NCBI GenBank assembly: GCA_002344005.1
Contig: DDTD01000065.1
Coordinates: 1-23,926, forward strand
Reading direction: 5' to 3'
DNA from: Ignavibacteria bacterium UBA2373
GTDB lineage: Bacteria > Bacteroidota > Ignavibacteria > Kapaibacteriales > UBA961
DNA length: 23,926 nt
Part shown: piece after piece, positions 1 to 9,400 of the stretch
Layout: the number at the start of each line of letters is the position of its first letter
How positions within the stretch are numbered: position 1 is the first letter of the stretch
Notes under the pieces: model-generated
Databases searched by the model: none
The model's input: the letters and a program-made list of their open reading frames with translations, nothing else
Told to the model about the DNA's origin: nothing
Position numbers and translations under genes: made by a program

Positions 1-530
1 GCTGTAAACCCCAGAGTTATCAGTATATTACCTAAAATTGAAAACAAGAGTATCTTTGATTTGTTTTCTAATTGACTTTCTAAAGACAACAAAGCAACCA
101 AATTATCAATAACTCTATCGCCTTCCGTTGTTATACCTTCAAGAGAGCGCCAATCCGAATAAAAATTTCTTATTCCCGATATTTTTTGAAAATTGGGTTT
201 TATTCTTTCAATCTCACCAAGTAATGAGTATCTATAATACAATGCTATAATATCACGTAGTAATCGAATCAATTCATCGTGACTTGACTCAGAAAACAAA
301 CGTTCGCCATAGCTACCGAGCAATGTTTGGTCTATTTCAAACATTGCTGTAATACTGTACTCATAAGAAGCAATATTATTGGATAATGATTGGGCATACT
401 CGAAAAAGTTATTTACCTCAGCAGATACCTGTTGTGTAGTATAATTATGATGGTTTTGAATATGATGTGTAAGTTGTTTATATCTTTTGTCAAAGTCTTG
501 ACCTATTTGAGTACTTGGTTTGAATTGCAT
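1..530 (-). CDS. TssL/DotU-like C-tail-anchored membrane protein, 3' end outside window
   Basis: I read this frame directly: it opens with ATG at 528-530 and stays open to the window edge (176 residues seen). The soluble part is helical and includes VNNFFEYAQSL, YSITAMFEIDQTLLGSYGER and a Leu/Tyr-rich segment ALYYRYSLLG. This pattern resembles the DotU/IcmH fold of TssL (an F..A segment, then Y.l.A..De..L...wG, then lLel.y.c..lG). It ends in a hydrophobic stretch, ILLFSILGNILITLGF, as expected for the single C-terminal inner-membrane helix of TssL. It starts 33 bp after the TssK-like gene, and TssK and TssL contact each other in type VI secretion, which supports the pairing. Similarity is by eye and weak; a plain membrane protein of unknown role is the alternative. 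If the window is circular, the frame ends ten codons past the junction in a TGA overlapping the ATG at 23899. Confidence 0.45.
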   Translation of the reverse strand, partial: MQFKPSTQIGQDFDKRYKQLTHHIQNHHNYTTQQVSAEVNNFFEYAQSLSNNIASYEYSITAMFEIDQTLLGSYGERLFSESSHDELIRLLRDIIALYYRYSLLGEIERIKPNFQKISGIRNFYSDWRSLEGITTEGDRVIDNLVALLSLESQLENKSKILLFSILGNILITLGFT

Positions 531-563
531 AGAGTTTCTTAATAAATTGGACAAATCACTTCG

Positions 564-1922
564 TTAATCTTTTACAAATACGGCAATATTTTTTTCTAAA
601 TTGACTTCTTCCCCCAATGGGCGGGGTAAATATAAGACTATTGCATCTGTCGTATCTCTATCAACTAAGTGTATTGGTATCTCAAGTAAATAACCATTTA
701 TATCCGGTAGAGTTTGTAAGTATTGCGTAATATCTTCTAAACCTCCAAACGGTAACAATGGATTTAATCCTACTTTTATACCTTCTCTGATTGGAATACC
801 AACCTTAAACTCTGATAGTTTAATGGATAATTGTGTTTTATGTCTTGTAAAACTTTCTCTTTTTGTAAAGTAAAGTATAATTCTATTTCCTGTAGGTACT
901 TGAGAAATGACGATCTCTCTTAATGGAATTTGTTGTTGTTTTTCCGGTCCTAATGGTAAATAGCTTAAAAACTCTACTATAGATTTGTATGATTGTATGG
1001 TTTTATCAAGTATTACATCGGTGTTTCTTGCATCATTCTCGAATTCCTCAACAAAAAACCTTATAACATCCTTTACTTCTTGAAAGCGATGTAGTAAATT
1101 ATCTTGTCCTGAATGTAATGATAGAAGAAATAACTCATCATGGATTCCCATAAAAAGTTTTCTTGTTTCTTGACGCAGATGAGTAAATGTTACATTGCTG
1201 TACTCTTCAATGTATAATCCAAATTGGTGGATATATCGTAAACTATTTGCCGTGAAGTTCCAATATTTCATCAACTCATTGTTTATAGTAATCGCTTTGA
1301 TATACTTCTTCAGACTATGTGCTAGCTCTGAGTTTGCTTCTTGAATTTTTCTTCTATACAATACAGCTTGATGCGAACTGGTTGTTGTTATAAATGGTGC
1401 AATGTATGTATCATCAACGACAACATTGTCTCCTTTTAATATAAATCGTGCAATAGGTATTCCATGATTTGGATTAGGAGTAGTTGAAATAATATATTGC
1501 TTTTTCGTTGAAATTATTTGTTCTTCTTCTATTAAATTTTCGCTAAACGAGTCTAATACTTCACTCGATGATATATATATGTATAAAAAACCTGAATGAT
1601 CTTGGTCTGATTTTTTGATTCTAAAATCATAAGAATTCCTTTCTTCTATGACTATGTATTCACCGGCTGCGGTAATCCCTGCAAAGTTTTCAATATCTAC
1701 TCTCCATAAAATATTATCTAATCGTGTGAACCTTATTGAGTCCAATTGATTAAATTCTGTCATAAGAGTATGGTGTTTCAGTAAACCATGAGAGTTGGAT
1801 GTTATCTGACAATAGAAAGAAAATTGGTCTTCTATCCAATGTTCGAGCATTGTGAAATGTTCTTCAGTGATTACACTTCCGTTCTGCCATGAGACTCGTT
1901 TGTATGGGTAAGGATGTTTCAT
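564..1922 (-). CDS. tssK: TssK-like type VI secretion baseplate protein
   Basis: The 452-residue product matches the length of TssK, the baseplate part that links the contractile tail to the membrane complex. Visible family features: an N-terminal RVSWQNGSVITEEHF (residues 9-23), corresponding to the TssK pattern W..G....pqHF; YIAPFITTTSSHQAVLYRRK (173-192), corresponding to yIpP...i..s..L...l; a following helical region (ELAHSLKKY, then YSNVTFTHLRQETRKLF); and a beta-rich C-terminus with GIPIREGIKVGLNPL. It is cytoplasmic by prediction, with no signal peptide or membrane segment. It is first in a minus-strand pair with the TssL-like gene, and a TATATTTG box lies 40 bp upstream. No sheath, tube, spike, ClpV or TssM gene is in the window, so either this is an isolated piece of a secretion system or the rest lies elsewhere. 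The family call is by pattern only. Confidence 0.6.
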   Translation of the reverse strand: MKHPYPYKRVSWQNGSVITEEHFTMLEHWIEDQFSFYCQITSNSHGLLKHHTLMTEFNQLDSIRFTRLDNILWRVDIENFAGITAAGEYIVIEERNSYDFRIKKSDQDHSGFLYIYISSSEVLDSFSENLIEEEQIISTKKQYIISTTPNPNHGIPIARFILKGDNVVVDDTYIAPFITTTSSHQAVLYRRKIQEANSELAHSLKKYIKAITINNELMKYWNFTANSLRYIHQFGLYIEEYSNVTFTHLRQETRKLFMGIHDELFLLSLHSGQDNLLHRFQEVKDVIRFFVEEFENDARNTDVILDKTIQSYKSIVEFLSYLPLGPEKQQQIPLREIVISQVPTGNRIILYFTKRESFTRHKTQLSIKLSEFKVGIPIREGIKVGLNPLLPFGGLEDITQYLQTLPDINGYLLEIPIHLVDRDTTDAIVLYLPRPLGEEVNLEKNIAVFVKD

Positions 1923-1961
1923 TGTTCTACTATGATAGAATTTTTGTTGCTTTAACTATTT

Positions 1962-1969
1962 CAAATATA
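1962..1969 (-). promoter_or_regulatory. possible -7 box for the TssK-like gene
   Basis: Reads TATATTTG on the minus strand, a full match to the Bacteroidota TAnnTTTG box, 40 bp before the ATG at 1922. No good TTTG was found 19-21 bp further upstream, so the call is tentative. Confidence 0.35.
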
Positions 1970-1979
1970 ACCTTTTTCT

Positions 1980-2100
1980 TATGAATTGACTCCATAATAG
2001 AGAAAAAAAACCAAAAGGAAAAAAAGAGTACATTTTAAAGTTTTAATGTTTTAAACTTTTAATAGTTTTAAGGCGAAAAAATGGCTCTGTAAGTCTTTTT
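1980..2100. other. AT-rich stretch beside the iterons, possible unwinding region
   Basis: Very AT-rich DNA with A-runs (about 2002-2025) and several TTTTAA/TTTAAA steps (about 2032-2072), next to the iteron block. Iteron plasmids usually place an easily melted region beside the Rep-binding repeats, so this is the best candidate. It also separates the minus-strand secretion-like genes from the replication genes. No gene is seen between 1923 and 2509. Confidence 0.45.
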
Positions 2101-2136
2101 ATATCAATGCAATACAAGAACATTGATGAATGAAAA

Positions 2137-2414
2137 GACTACGTTTATGGGAAGTATGGACTACGTTTATGGGAAGTATGGACTACGTTTATGGGAAGTA
2201 TGGACTACGTTTATGGGAAGTATGGACTACGTTTATGGGAAATTTGTTTCTCCTTGTTTTAGCAAAAGACTACATTTATGGGAAGTCTTTTCTTTGGCTG
2301 TTTTTACTCTTTAAAGACTACGTTTATGGGAAAAAAAGTACTTATTTGCTCCATAAAGACTACGTTTATGGGAAAAAAGCTACCGTTTCGATCAAAAGAC
2401 TACATTTATGGGAA
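2137..2414 (+). repeat. iteron array of the plasmid replication origin (9 copies)
   Basis: The 17-bp core GACTACGTTTATGGGAA starts at 2137, 2159, 2181, 2203 and 2225 (perfect, 22-bp period, so all on one face of the helix), then at 2268, 2316, 2358 and 2398 with wider spacing. The copies at 2268 and 2398 carry ACTACATTT instead of ACTACGTTT. The array lies directly upstream of a Rep_3-type initiator gene, the normal arrangement for iteron-controlled origins, where Rep monomers bind the repeats and copy number is held down by pairing of bound repeats. Small ORFs reading through the repeats are artefacts. Confidence 0.9.
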
Positions 2415-2435
2415 AATTTCTCCTTTTAACTTTGT

Positions 2436-2480
2436 AAAGACTACAAAATATTGATTACAACGTAGTTTTTAGTATATTGC
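2436..2480 (+). promoter_or_regulatory. inverted half-iteron, likely Rep operator and promoter
   Basis: AAAGACTAC (2436-2444) is followed by its near inverse GTAGTTTTT (2462-2470), each a half of the iteron core, in opposite orientation. Rep dimers typically bind such inverted half-iterons to repress their own gene. The pair overlaps a weak promoter match, TTG at 2451-2453 and TATATTGC at 2473-2480 with a 19-bp gap, 30 bp upstream of the rep start. Autoregulation is inferred from this layout. Confidence 0.5.
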
Positions 2481-2509
2481 ATATTATTTTTTAGACTTTC
2501 TGTATCTAT

Positions 2510-3592
2510 ATGGCTAAGAAACGTATCAAAGATGATGCAAAAAGTGTTCCGGCTGAGAAGCATGCTTTGGTAACACGAAAAAAGGAAGTAGTCAAATCCA
2601 GTGCAGCCATTCATTCTTCTAATACGATTTCATTACTTGAAAGAAAAGTATGGAATTGCCTGTTGGCTCATGCGTATGATTCATTGATGGAAAGAGAAAT
2701 ACATGCTATTCCCGTGAAGGAACTTGTTAATTTACTGAACTTTACAAGCAATAATTATGATTACCTGAAATCTTCTTTGGAAACATTGATAGGCACTGTG
2801 GTTTCGTGGAATATTTTACGCAAAGATGACACAGAATGGGCTGCCACTTCCCTACTCTCATCTGCTACTATCAAAAAATCTGTTGTCTATTATTCTTATA
2901 GCCCAGTTTTGCGGCAAAAGTTATTTAACCCTGCTATGTATGCTCGTATCAGTTTCAGTTTACAAAACAGGTTTAGCAGTAAGTACGCTTTGGCACTGTA
3001 TGAGTTGTGTGTGGATTATTATGATGTAAAGCGCAATGAAGGTGAAACGCCGTTTATCGGTATTGAACAATTCAGGGAACTGATGGGTATTGAGCCGGAT
3101 GAATATCTTGAGTTTAAACGACTAAGTAAACGTGTCATTTATGACCCGATAGAAGAGATTGTCAATTATTCAGATTTTATTATCGAGCCGATCTTCAAAA
3201 GAGAAAAACGCCGAGTGGTTGCTATCAAACTGCTGATACGTAATAAAGAATCAGTTATGACAAAGGATATATCAATGCCTCCCCTTCTCCCCTCTTCATT
3301 ACCACAAAAGGCAGATGTTGTCATGCATAGTGAGGATACTTCGCTTCATGTACAAGAAGAACCTATTGTACAAATTGACAAACGATATTTTATTTTAAAT
3401 CAAGAAGATAGAGAAAAAATAGAAGAACTTGCGGTTGAGTATATGCCTCGTTTTTTTCGTCTATACTTTTTAAGCGATAAAGAGGAATATGTTGAGCTGA
3501 GAAAGCCCTTATTACCTATCTATAATCAAAAAATTAATCAACTCATCGAAGAATTCTTTGATGATAATGCAGAGGAGTATGACAATGAGTAA
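2510..3592 (+). CDS. repA: plasmid replication initiator, Rep_3 family
   Basis: The 360-residue protein has the two winged-helix domains of RepE/Pi-type initiators. WH1 covers about residues 35-175 (LLERKVWNCLLAHAY, then IPVKELVNLLNF and YDYLKSSLETLIG). WH2 covers about 180-262 (RFSSKYALALYELCVDYY, GIEQFRELMGIEPDEYLEFK and FIIEPIFKREKRR). Such proteins bind iterons as monomers to open the origin and act as dimeric repressors. A basic N-terminal tail (KKRIKDD...VTRKKE) precedes WH1, and a long acidic C-terminal extension (about 270-360) lies outside the usual domains. The start has no clear Shine-Dalgarno, normal for the suspected phylum. The iterons lie immediately upstream. The 3' end overlaps the parA start, so rep and par are one transcript. 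Confidence 0.88.
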   Translation: MAKKRIKDDAKSVPAEKHALVTRKKEVVKSSAAIHSSNTISLLERKVWNCLLAHAYDSLMEREIHAIPVKELVNLLNFTSNNYDYLKSSLETLIGTVVSWNILRKDDTEWAATSLLSSATIKKSVVYYSYSPVLRQKLFNPAMYARISFSLQNRFSSKYALALYELCVDYYDVKRNEGETPFIGIEQFRELMGIEPDEYLEFKRLSKRVIYDPIEEIVNYSDFIIEPIFKREKRRVVAIKLLIRNKESVMTKDISMPPLLPSSLPQKADVVMHSEDTSLHVQEEPIVQIDKRYFILNQEDREKIEELAVEYMPRFFRLYFLSDKEEYVELRKPLLPIYNQKINQLIEEFFDDNAEEYDNE

Positions 3593-4349
3593 AATTATTT
3601 CAATTATCAATCATAAAGGCGGAGTTGGCAAGACGACAACAGCCATTAATCTTGGGGCTGCTCTTTCTTTGTTCCATAAGAAAAAAGTCCTTCTTATAGA
3701 TTTAGATGGTCAGGCGAATCTTACGACGCACTGCGGCGTGTTTACAGAGCCGGAAAACTCCATCTTTGAGGTGTTGTATTCCTCTTTACCTATGAAAGAT
3801 GCTATACTCTCCTTCCCTACTTTTGATTTAGTTCCATCAAAATTAGATTTATCAGGTGTTGAGATAAGTTTGGTGAATCGTCCTGCTCGTGAAATGGCAG
3901 TAAAGAAAGCCATAAAAACGGTCAGTGATAATTATGATCTTATCCTGATTGATTGCCCCCCTGCTCTTGGATTATTAACGTTTAATGCTCTTACAGCAAG
4001 CGATGCTTTTATTATTGCTATGCAGACGGAGTTTTTTGCCTTACACGGCTTATCGCGCATTTTGACTGAGGTTGTTGATGTGGTACGCGATAATCTCAAT
4101 GAAAAATTGGTTTTTGCCGGTATTGTTGCAACAATGTTCGATAAACGCCGAGCTTTACATGGTGATGCGCTTGAAAAAGCACGTGAAAACTATGGCGATG
4201 AAATGTTCTCGACGGTTATAAGGATTAACTCCTCTTTATCCGATGCGAGTGCTGATGGAAAGCATATTTTTGATTATGAACCGACAAGCCGAGGAGCAAT
4301 TGATTATAAATCTTTAGCGAAAGAATGTATAAAAAGGAATCTACTATGA
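3585..4349 (+). CDS. parA: ParA plasmid partition ATPase
   Basis: A 254-residue type I partition ATPase. The deviant Walker A motif KGGVGKTT is at residues 11-18 with the first signature Lys, Walker A' is VLLIDLDGQANLT, and Walker B is YDLILIDCPPALG. ParA proteins bind DNA non-specifically as ATP dimers and move ParB-parS complexes across the nucleoid. There is no N-terminal DNA-binding extension, so this is the short (type Ib/Soj-like) form and is not expected to repress its own promoter directly. I chose ATG 3585 (MSKIISIINHKGG) over the upstream in-frame ATGs at 3558 and after because an AGAGGAG sits 7 bp before it and the family starts there. It overlaps the rep stop by 8 nt, and its TGA overlaps the parB ATG. 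Confidence 0.93.
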   Translation: MSKIISIINHKGGVGKTTTAINLGAALSLFHKKKVLLIDLDGQANLTTHCGVFTEPENSIFEVLYSSLPMKDAILSFPTFDLVPSKLDLSGVEISLVNRPAREMAVKKAIKTVSDNYDLILIDCPPALGLLTFNALTASDAFIIAMQTEFFALHGLSRILTEVVDVVRDNLNEKLVFAGIVATMFDKRRALHGDALEKARENYGDEMFSTVIRINSSLSDASADGKHIFDYEPTSRGAIDYKSLAKECIKRNLL

Positions 4350-5131
4350 GTAAAAAATCACGATTAGGACTTGATATTCTCATTGCAAAACCTCAAAATA
4401 ATGAGATTACAGGCATCAAACTATCACAAGTACGTTATGTTGAAATAGACACATTAAGAGAAAACCCTATAAACTCTGCATTGTTCAAAAAAGAGAATGA
4501 GCAATATTTCTCTACATTAGAAGCAGACATCAAAGAGCGGGGGATTCTTGTGCCTCTTATTGCGAAAAGAGACGGCACATTGCTGTCGGGACATAATAGA
4601 CTTTATGTTGCTAAACAATTGGGATTTTCCGTTGTTCCTGTGCAATATGTGGAAGATGAACTAACAAATGAACAAGAAACAGGTTTTTTGATAAAAGACA
4701 ATCTTTATCGCCGTCATTTATCTCAAGCGGAATGGGTGAGTTTGTATAAAAAAATGTATCCTGATTTTGAATCGTGGATTGAAAGTGAGAGAAGGGGAAG
4801 AAGAAAAAAAGACATGTCTTTTATTTCTGAAACTCCGACTTTGTCCGCAGAAAAAATAGCTCATGATACGGGGCAAAGTGTTGCTGCCGTCAAAAAGCAA
4901 ATTGTGCGTTTGAAGAATGACAGTAAAGCGCAACAGAAATCCGTACCGGAAAATGACATGAGCAAAGTGCTGCAATCAGCTACGGCAAAAGATGCCGCGG
5001 TGGTCTTCTCTGTGGCATTTTTGAAGAAGAATAATCTTCTTGACATTGTCCAAAAAAATGCAGAACAAAAGGGTAGGGGAGAGCTTGTCATTGCATTAAA
5101 AGACATCATTGCACTTTTGCAAAAGAAATAA
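4346..5131 (+). CDS. parB: ParB-family partition protein
   Basis: 261 residues from the chosen ATG at 4346, which forms ATGA with the parA stop and has AAAAAGGAA just upstream; an in-frame ATG at 4325 lies inside parA. The ParB/Srx N-terminal domain spans about residues 25-115, including RENPIN, DIKERGILVPLIAKRDG and SGHNRLYVAKQLG (81-93), equivalent to the GERR/CTP-binding region but with GHNR. A helix-turn-helix-like segment follows (TLSAEKIAHDTGQSVAAVK, about 155-175), then a variable C-terminus for dimerisation. The basic linker RRGRRKK is encoded just before a 16-bp palindrome found again just after the gene. The protein should bind that centromere and be moved by ParA. Confidence 0.85.
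   Translation: MSKKSRLGLDILIAKPQNNEITGIKLSQVRYVEIDTLRENPINSALFKKENEQYFSTLEADIKERGILVPLIAKRDGTLLSGHNRLYVAKQLGFSVVPVQYVEDELTNEQETGFLIKDNLYRRHLSQAEWVSLYKKMYPDFESWIESERRGRRKKDMSFISETPTLSAEKIAHDTGQSVAAVKKQIVRLKNDSKAQQKSVPENDMSKVLQSATAKDAAVVFSVAFLKKNNLLDIVQKNAEQKGRGELVIALKDIIALLQKK
4806..4821. promoter_or_regulatory. candidate parS site, copy inside parB
   Basis: Perfect 16-bp palindrome AAAAGACATGTCTTTT. The same 16 bp plus the next six bases (ATTTCT) recur at 5130-5151. Centromere sites of ParB systems are palindromes of about this size and are sometimes found inside parB. The role is inferred from sequence, position and recurrence. Confidence 0.5.
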
Positions 5132-5145
5132 AAGACATGTCTTTT
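5130..5145. promoter_or_regulatory. candidate parS site, copy downstream of parB
   Basis: Second copy of AAAAGACATGTCTTTT, starting at the parB stop codon; counting flanks, the palindrome extends to 20 bp (5128-5147). It could also act as a weak terminator between parB and fic, but it has no GC-rich stem and the exact recurrence inside parB favours a protein-binding site. Confidence 0.5.
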
Positions 5146-5187
5146 ATTTCTTGATTGGGTATGTAATTAACAGTTGAGTATAGACTT

Positions 5188-6288
5188 ATGTATGATTTAC
5201 CATTGCTTCCTCTTGACAATCAAGACATAGAGTCCAAGATTGTCCTACGAAAAACAGCTCTTGCCAGAAGTGCTTTGGCTGAGCTGAAAGGGGTCGCTGT
5301 TTCTATACCGAATCAAAGTATTCTCATCAGTACTCTGTCATTGCAGGAAGCAAAAGATAGTGCAGCAATAGAAAACATTATTACCACTCACGATGAACTG
5401 TACAGATCAGATGCACAAACTTTGCACTTTACTAATAGAGCCGCAAAAGAGGTTCATAATTATGCTCATGCCTTGCAGACAGGATATGCTATTGTAAAAG
5501 AAGCAGGGTATCTTTCCGTAAACCATATTGTCGAAATACATTCTTTGATTGAAAACCATACTTCGGGATTACGAAAACTTCCCGGCACAGAATTAAAAAA
5601 TCAACAAACGGGGGAGATAGTTTACACGCCGCCGCAACATTATGATACAATCGTGCATTATTTGAGAAATTTGGAAGAATATATAAATGACCATAAAATT
5701 GACGATAGTGACCCACTTATCAAAATGGCTATTATCCATCATCAATTTGAAAGTATTCACCCCTTCTATGATGGTAATGGCAGGGTAGGGCGCATAATCA
5801 ATCTTTTGTACTTAGTACAGCAACAATTATTGGATATACCGATACTCTATATCAGCCGATATATCAATCAACACAAAGCGGAATATTATAGATTATTGCA
5901 GAATGTCCGAATAAAAGGGGAGTGGCAAGAATGGATTCTCTTTATTCTTGATGCTGTGGAAACAATGTCCCGTCAGACCATAGATATTATTCATGGTATA
6001 AAACTGAGTATGCAGAATCATAAAAACACGATTCGCGATAAAAGACCAAAAATTTATAGTCAAGATTTATTGAATAATATCTTTCGTCATCCTTACACGA
6101 AGATTGAATTTGTTATGGCAGATTTATCGGTCAGTCGTCCAACGGCGGTGCGTTATCTCTCTGAATTGGTTGATATAGGGGTTCTCATAAAAGAAAAGAG
6201 AGGAAAAGACAATTATTATATTAACCGAGACATTGTTTCTTTGCTTGCTTCTGTTTCGGATTCATCCTCAATGCAATACACTCCATAA
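5188..6288 (+). CDS. Fic-domain protein with C-terminal winged helix
   Basis: 366 residues. The active-site motif HPFYDGNGRVGR (191-202) matches HPFx(D/E)GNGRxxR of active Fic enzymes, which usually transfer AMP from ATP to a hydroxyl side chain of a target protein. The N-terminal region has SAAIEN (58-63), the (S/T)xxxE(G/N) inhibitory helix motif, so this is a self-inhibited (class II) Fic. Residues about 285-350 form a winged-helix-like DNA-binding tail (SVSRPTAVRYLSELVDIGVL, then RGKDNYYIN). This Fic_N-Fic-HTH layout is common, and the target is unknown. It lies 56 bp after parB in the same direction and ends in a strong hairpin. It may contribute to plasmid maintenance or autoregulate, but nothing in the sequence proves either. 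Confidence 0.85.
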   Translation: MYDLPLLPLDNQDIESKIVLRKTALARSALAELKGVAVSIPNQSILISTLSLQEAKDSAAIENIITTHDELYRSDAQTLHFTNRAAKEVHNYAHALQTGYAIVKEAGYLSVNHIVEIHSLIENHTSGLRKLPGTELKNQQTGEIVYTPPQHYDTIVHYLRNLEEYINDHKIDDSDPLIKMAIIHHQFESIHPFYDGNGRVGRIINLLYLVQQQLLDIPILYISRYINQHKAEYYRLLQNVRIKGEWQEWILFILDAVETMSRQTIDIIHGIKLSMQNHKNTIRDKRPKIYSQDLLNNIFRHPYTKIEFVMADLSVSRPTAVRYLSELVDIGVLIKEKRGKDNYYINRDIVSLLASVSDSSSMQYTP

Positions 6289-6317
6289 AATGCCATTTTC
6301 TTGTTATGTATATCTCC

Positions 6318-6351
6318 ACACAGAAAGAAAAGTGACTTTTTCTTTCTGTGT
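6318..6351. terminator. bidirectional terminator between fic and hsdR
   Basis: ACACAGAAAGAAAA pairs with TTTTCTTTCTGTGT around a 6-base loop, a 14-bp perfect stem between two convergent genes. The A/T-rich half nearest the loop means no separate T-tail follows, so strength is uncertain. Confidence 0.75.
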
Positions 6352-6431
6352 TTCATACTATCTAATAGCTGTTATTGCAAAATAAGTTCAATATTATCAG
6401 AAATCAAAAAAACTTTCTGACAGTATGTTCT

Positions 6432-9400
6432 TTAATATTGCCCGTAGATACTTCGTCCACCGCCATAATATTGGTGTTTGAGATGCTCATAGACTAATTG
6501 TGTTTTTAGGTCAATGTCATCTGTTTGATATGTAGGATAGGGGAGAGCGTCAAAAAGGGTTTGATGTACGGTTGTAAAGACAGCCGCTGCGGTGAGAGAT
6601 TTATCAGCCCATTGCTCAACTCTTAGCTTGTCTTTTTTCAATTCTTCGAGTAAGCCGATAGATATTTCTTTAATCTCACTTTTTTCACTCTCTTCTAATG
6701 TTTTTCCTTGTCGCAAAATATCGAAGATTGCTTTTTGCTCGTCTGTGAGTCCTTCGCGCTTAGTTTCTGCTTCTTGTTGTGAATAGGAATTGACAAGCTC
6801 AATTAACTTTCTAAACGTTTCTTTTATGATAATTTCATCTTTACCTTTATTGTATTGCTCAATAATTTCCTGATAACGTTTGTAATAGTCAACGGTCAAT
6901 GGATTGCGTTCCACCATTTTTTTGAGGTGTTTTTCAATTTTATCCTTGAGTGATTGAACCAAGATATTCTTATGTTTCGCTTTCAAAAAGTACTTTTCGA
7001 GCATTTCAAAATTTAGCCCGCTAAGGTCAATGATATTACCCTCATTGAGATGTGGTTCAGCAATGATATTCTCAATAGATTCATCTACCACGTTTTGAAT
7101 TTTACGCATTATTTCAGAAACATCAGCAGTTTCAATGTTATTTTCAATGGCTGAGTACAAGACATTAATTGCATTTTTCTGTGGTGCATAGCTGTTTAAT
7201 ACTTTATCGGGTTGAAGGGCTTTGTATTTCTTGAAAACCTCTCTTGCCAATACCTGAAATTTGCGTTTGGTTTCATCATTAATATAAATAGCATTAACGG
7301 CTTTTTCTATTGCTGCTAATTTGCGTAAGCCCTCAGATTTGATTAATTCTTGCAGATCGAAACCTGCTTCGTCACGCAAAAATAGTTCTGTTGCTTCTAA
7401 TGCTTCTTCTAATTGTCGTATAAGTTCTTGCTTGGGTTTCACGGGTGTTTCCGGCTTATCTCCACCGCCGCCGCCATTGTCTCCGCCGGAACCATATATT
7501 GCCAGAGCGTCCAAAAGAGCAGTATATGTTTCAATATAATCCACAATCAAGCCATTGTTCTTTCCTTCACTGATGCGATTGGCTCGCGCTATGGCTTGCA
7601 TTAATGTATGTGCTTTTAAAGGTTTGTCTAAATATAATGTGGAAAGGGTGGGGACATCAAATCCTGTAATCCACATTGCACACACAATAACCAAACGGAA
7701 AGGGTCATCTTCTTTTTTAAACCTATCTTCAAGGTTTTCTTTATTCATTTTTTCACGGTGTGGCTCAATGTCTAAATCCCATTCACGAAATTTCTTGATT
7801 TCGTTTTGCTCTGAACTTACAACTACACAAATTTCCGTTTCTTTTATCCATTGCAATTCACGGTTTTTCTCCAATAATTCTTGGTCGCCGTATTTCCCTT
7901 TGGTAATATCTTTTTCTAATTGTTCGACGGTTTCTTTCCAATGATGCACGATGCGATCATACATCATTACTGCCACAAGTTTATCGAATGCAACAAACAT
8001 TGCTTTCCCTTTGTATCCTCTGTTTAAAAAATGCCATACGACATCTTTTGCAATGGCATTAAGTCTCTTTTTTGCAGTAAGTATCGGATATTCTCTTGCA
8101 AAAAGTTGTTCTACCTTATTACGTTGATCGCTATCTAAATCTTCACTTTCGGCATCAATCACAGCCCTGATTTGCTCATTAATTTGCGGATTTTTCAAAT
8201 CCAAATGTTCGCCTCTGTTTTCATAATATAAAGGAACGGTTGCTCCATCATCAACACTGCGCTTGAAATCATAACGAGAAACATAATCGCCAAAGATGCG
8301 CTTCGTAATTTCATCGTCTTTAAACAGTGGTGTGCCGGTAAAACCAATAAAGGAGGCATGAGGTAAGGCATTTCGCAAATTCATTGCTAAATTTCCGCCT
8401 TGTGTTCTGTGCGCCTCATCCGATATGACGATAATATTGTCACGTTTGGTGATTTCTTCGTCAAAATTGAATTTGTGGATAAGCGTAAAAAGATAGCGAT
8501 GCTCCGAACGCAATAATGTTTTCAAATGGTGGCTGCTATTGGCTTTTAATGAATCCTTCGCGCCTGCTTTTACCTGCGGTACCGCTCCGACACCGCTAAA
8601 GGTACCGTAAATCTGCGTATCTAATTCATTACGGTCTGTTACAATAAGAAAAGTATAACTGCCAGTAAATGTGCGATGGATTTTTTGACAAAAGAACACC
8701 ATAGAATAGGATTTTCCGCTTCCTTGCGTATGCCAAAATACGCCGAGTTTTTGTTTTTCTTCTAGACTGATTTTACCAAGTTTATACAGTTCTTCTTTGT
8801 GCTTGATATTTTCTATGGCTTTGTTCACACCAATAAATTGATGGTTACGGGCAATGAGTTTTACTACTTTGCCTAATGAACTATCAAATAGAATGAAGTT
8901 TTCCAGAATGTCTAAAAGTCTTTGCTTATGACAAACGCCAATTATCATTCTATCTAAATCAACCACACCCTCATCTTCTTCTGAGATGCGTTTCCATTCG
9001 TGAAAATGATGAAATTTTGATGTGATACTTCCTATTTTGCTTTCTCTGCCATTACTTAAAATTACCAAAGCATTGTGATGAAACAAACGTGGAATGACAT
9101 CTACATAGTCTAAAAAATTATTATCATAAGCTTCCCTTACTTTTTTAGTCGGATTTTTCAATTCGATAAAAACAAGCGGAATGCCATTGACAAAACCAAT
9201 AATATCGGGTCTGCGTTCTCGGTTGCTTTTGCCTTGAATCCACAATTGCTGAACAGCTAAGAAATTATTGTTTTCGACATTCTCAAAATCAAAAACCTTG
9301 AGCGTTTTGACCTCACTCCCGTCGGTTCTCCTGTCAGAAGAAGCAGGAAGAACAACGGGAATACCATTGCGTAATAATTGATATTTCTCATGATTGATTT

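Noticed and set aside
2137..2414. Possible CRISPR array
   Set aside because: Repeats are 17 bp, the first gaps are identical 5-bp spacers, no cas genes; they fit iterons next to a Rep_3 gene.
2123..2429. Two short plus-strand ORFs rich in YGKYGL and WEVWTTFMG repeats
   Set aside because: They are translations of the iterons in two frames; no start signal or family match.
7321..7944. Plus-strand ORFs opposite hsdR
   Set aside because: Shadow frames within a strongly conserved hsdR; Ser/Pro-rich low-complexity products.
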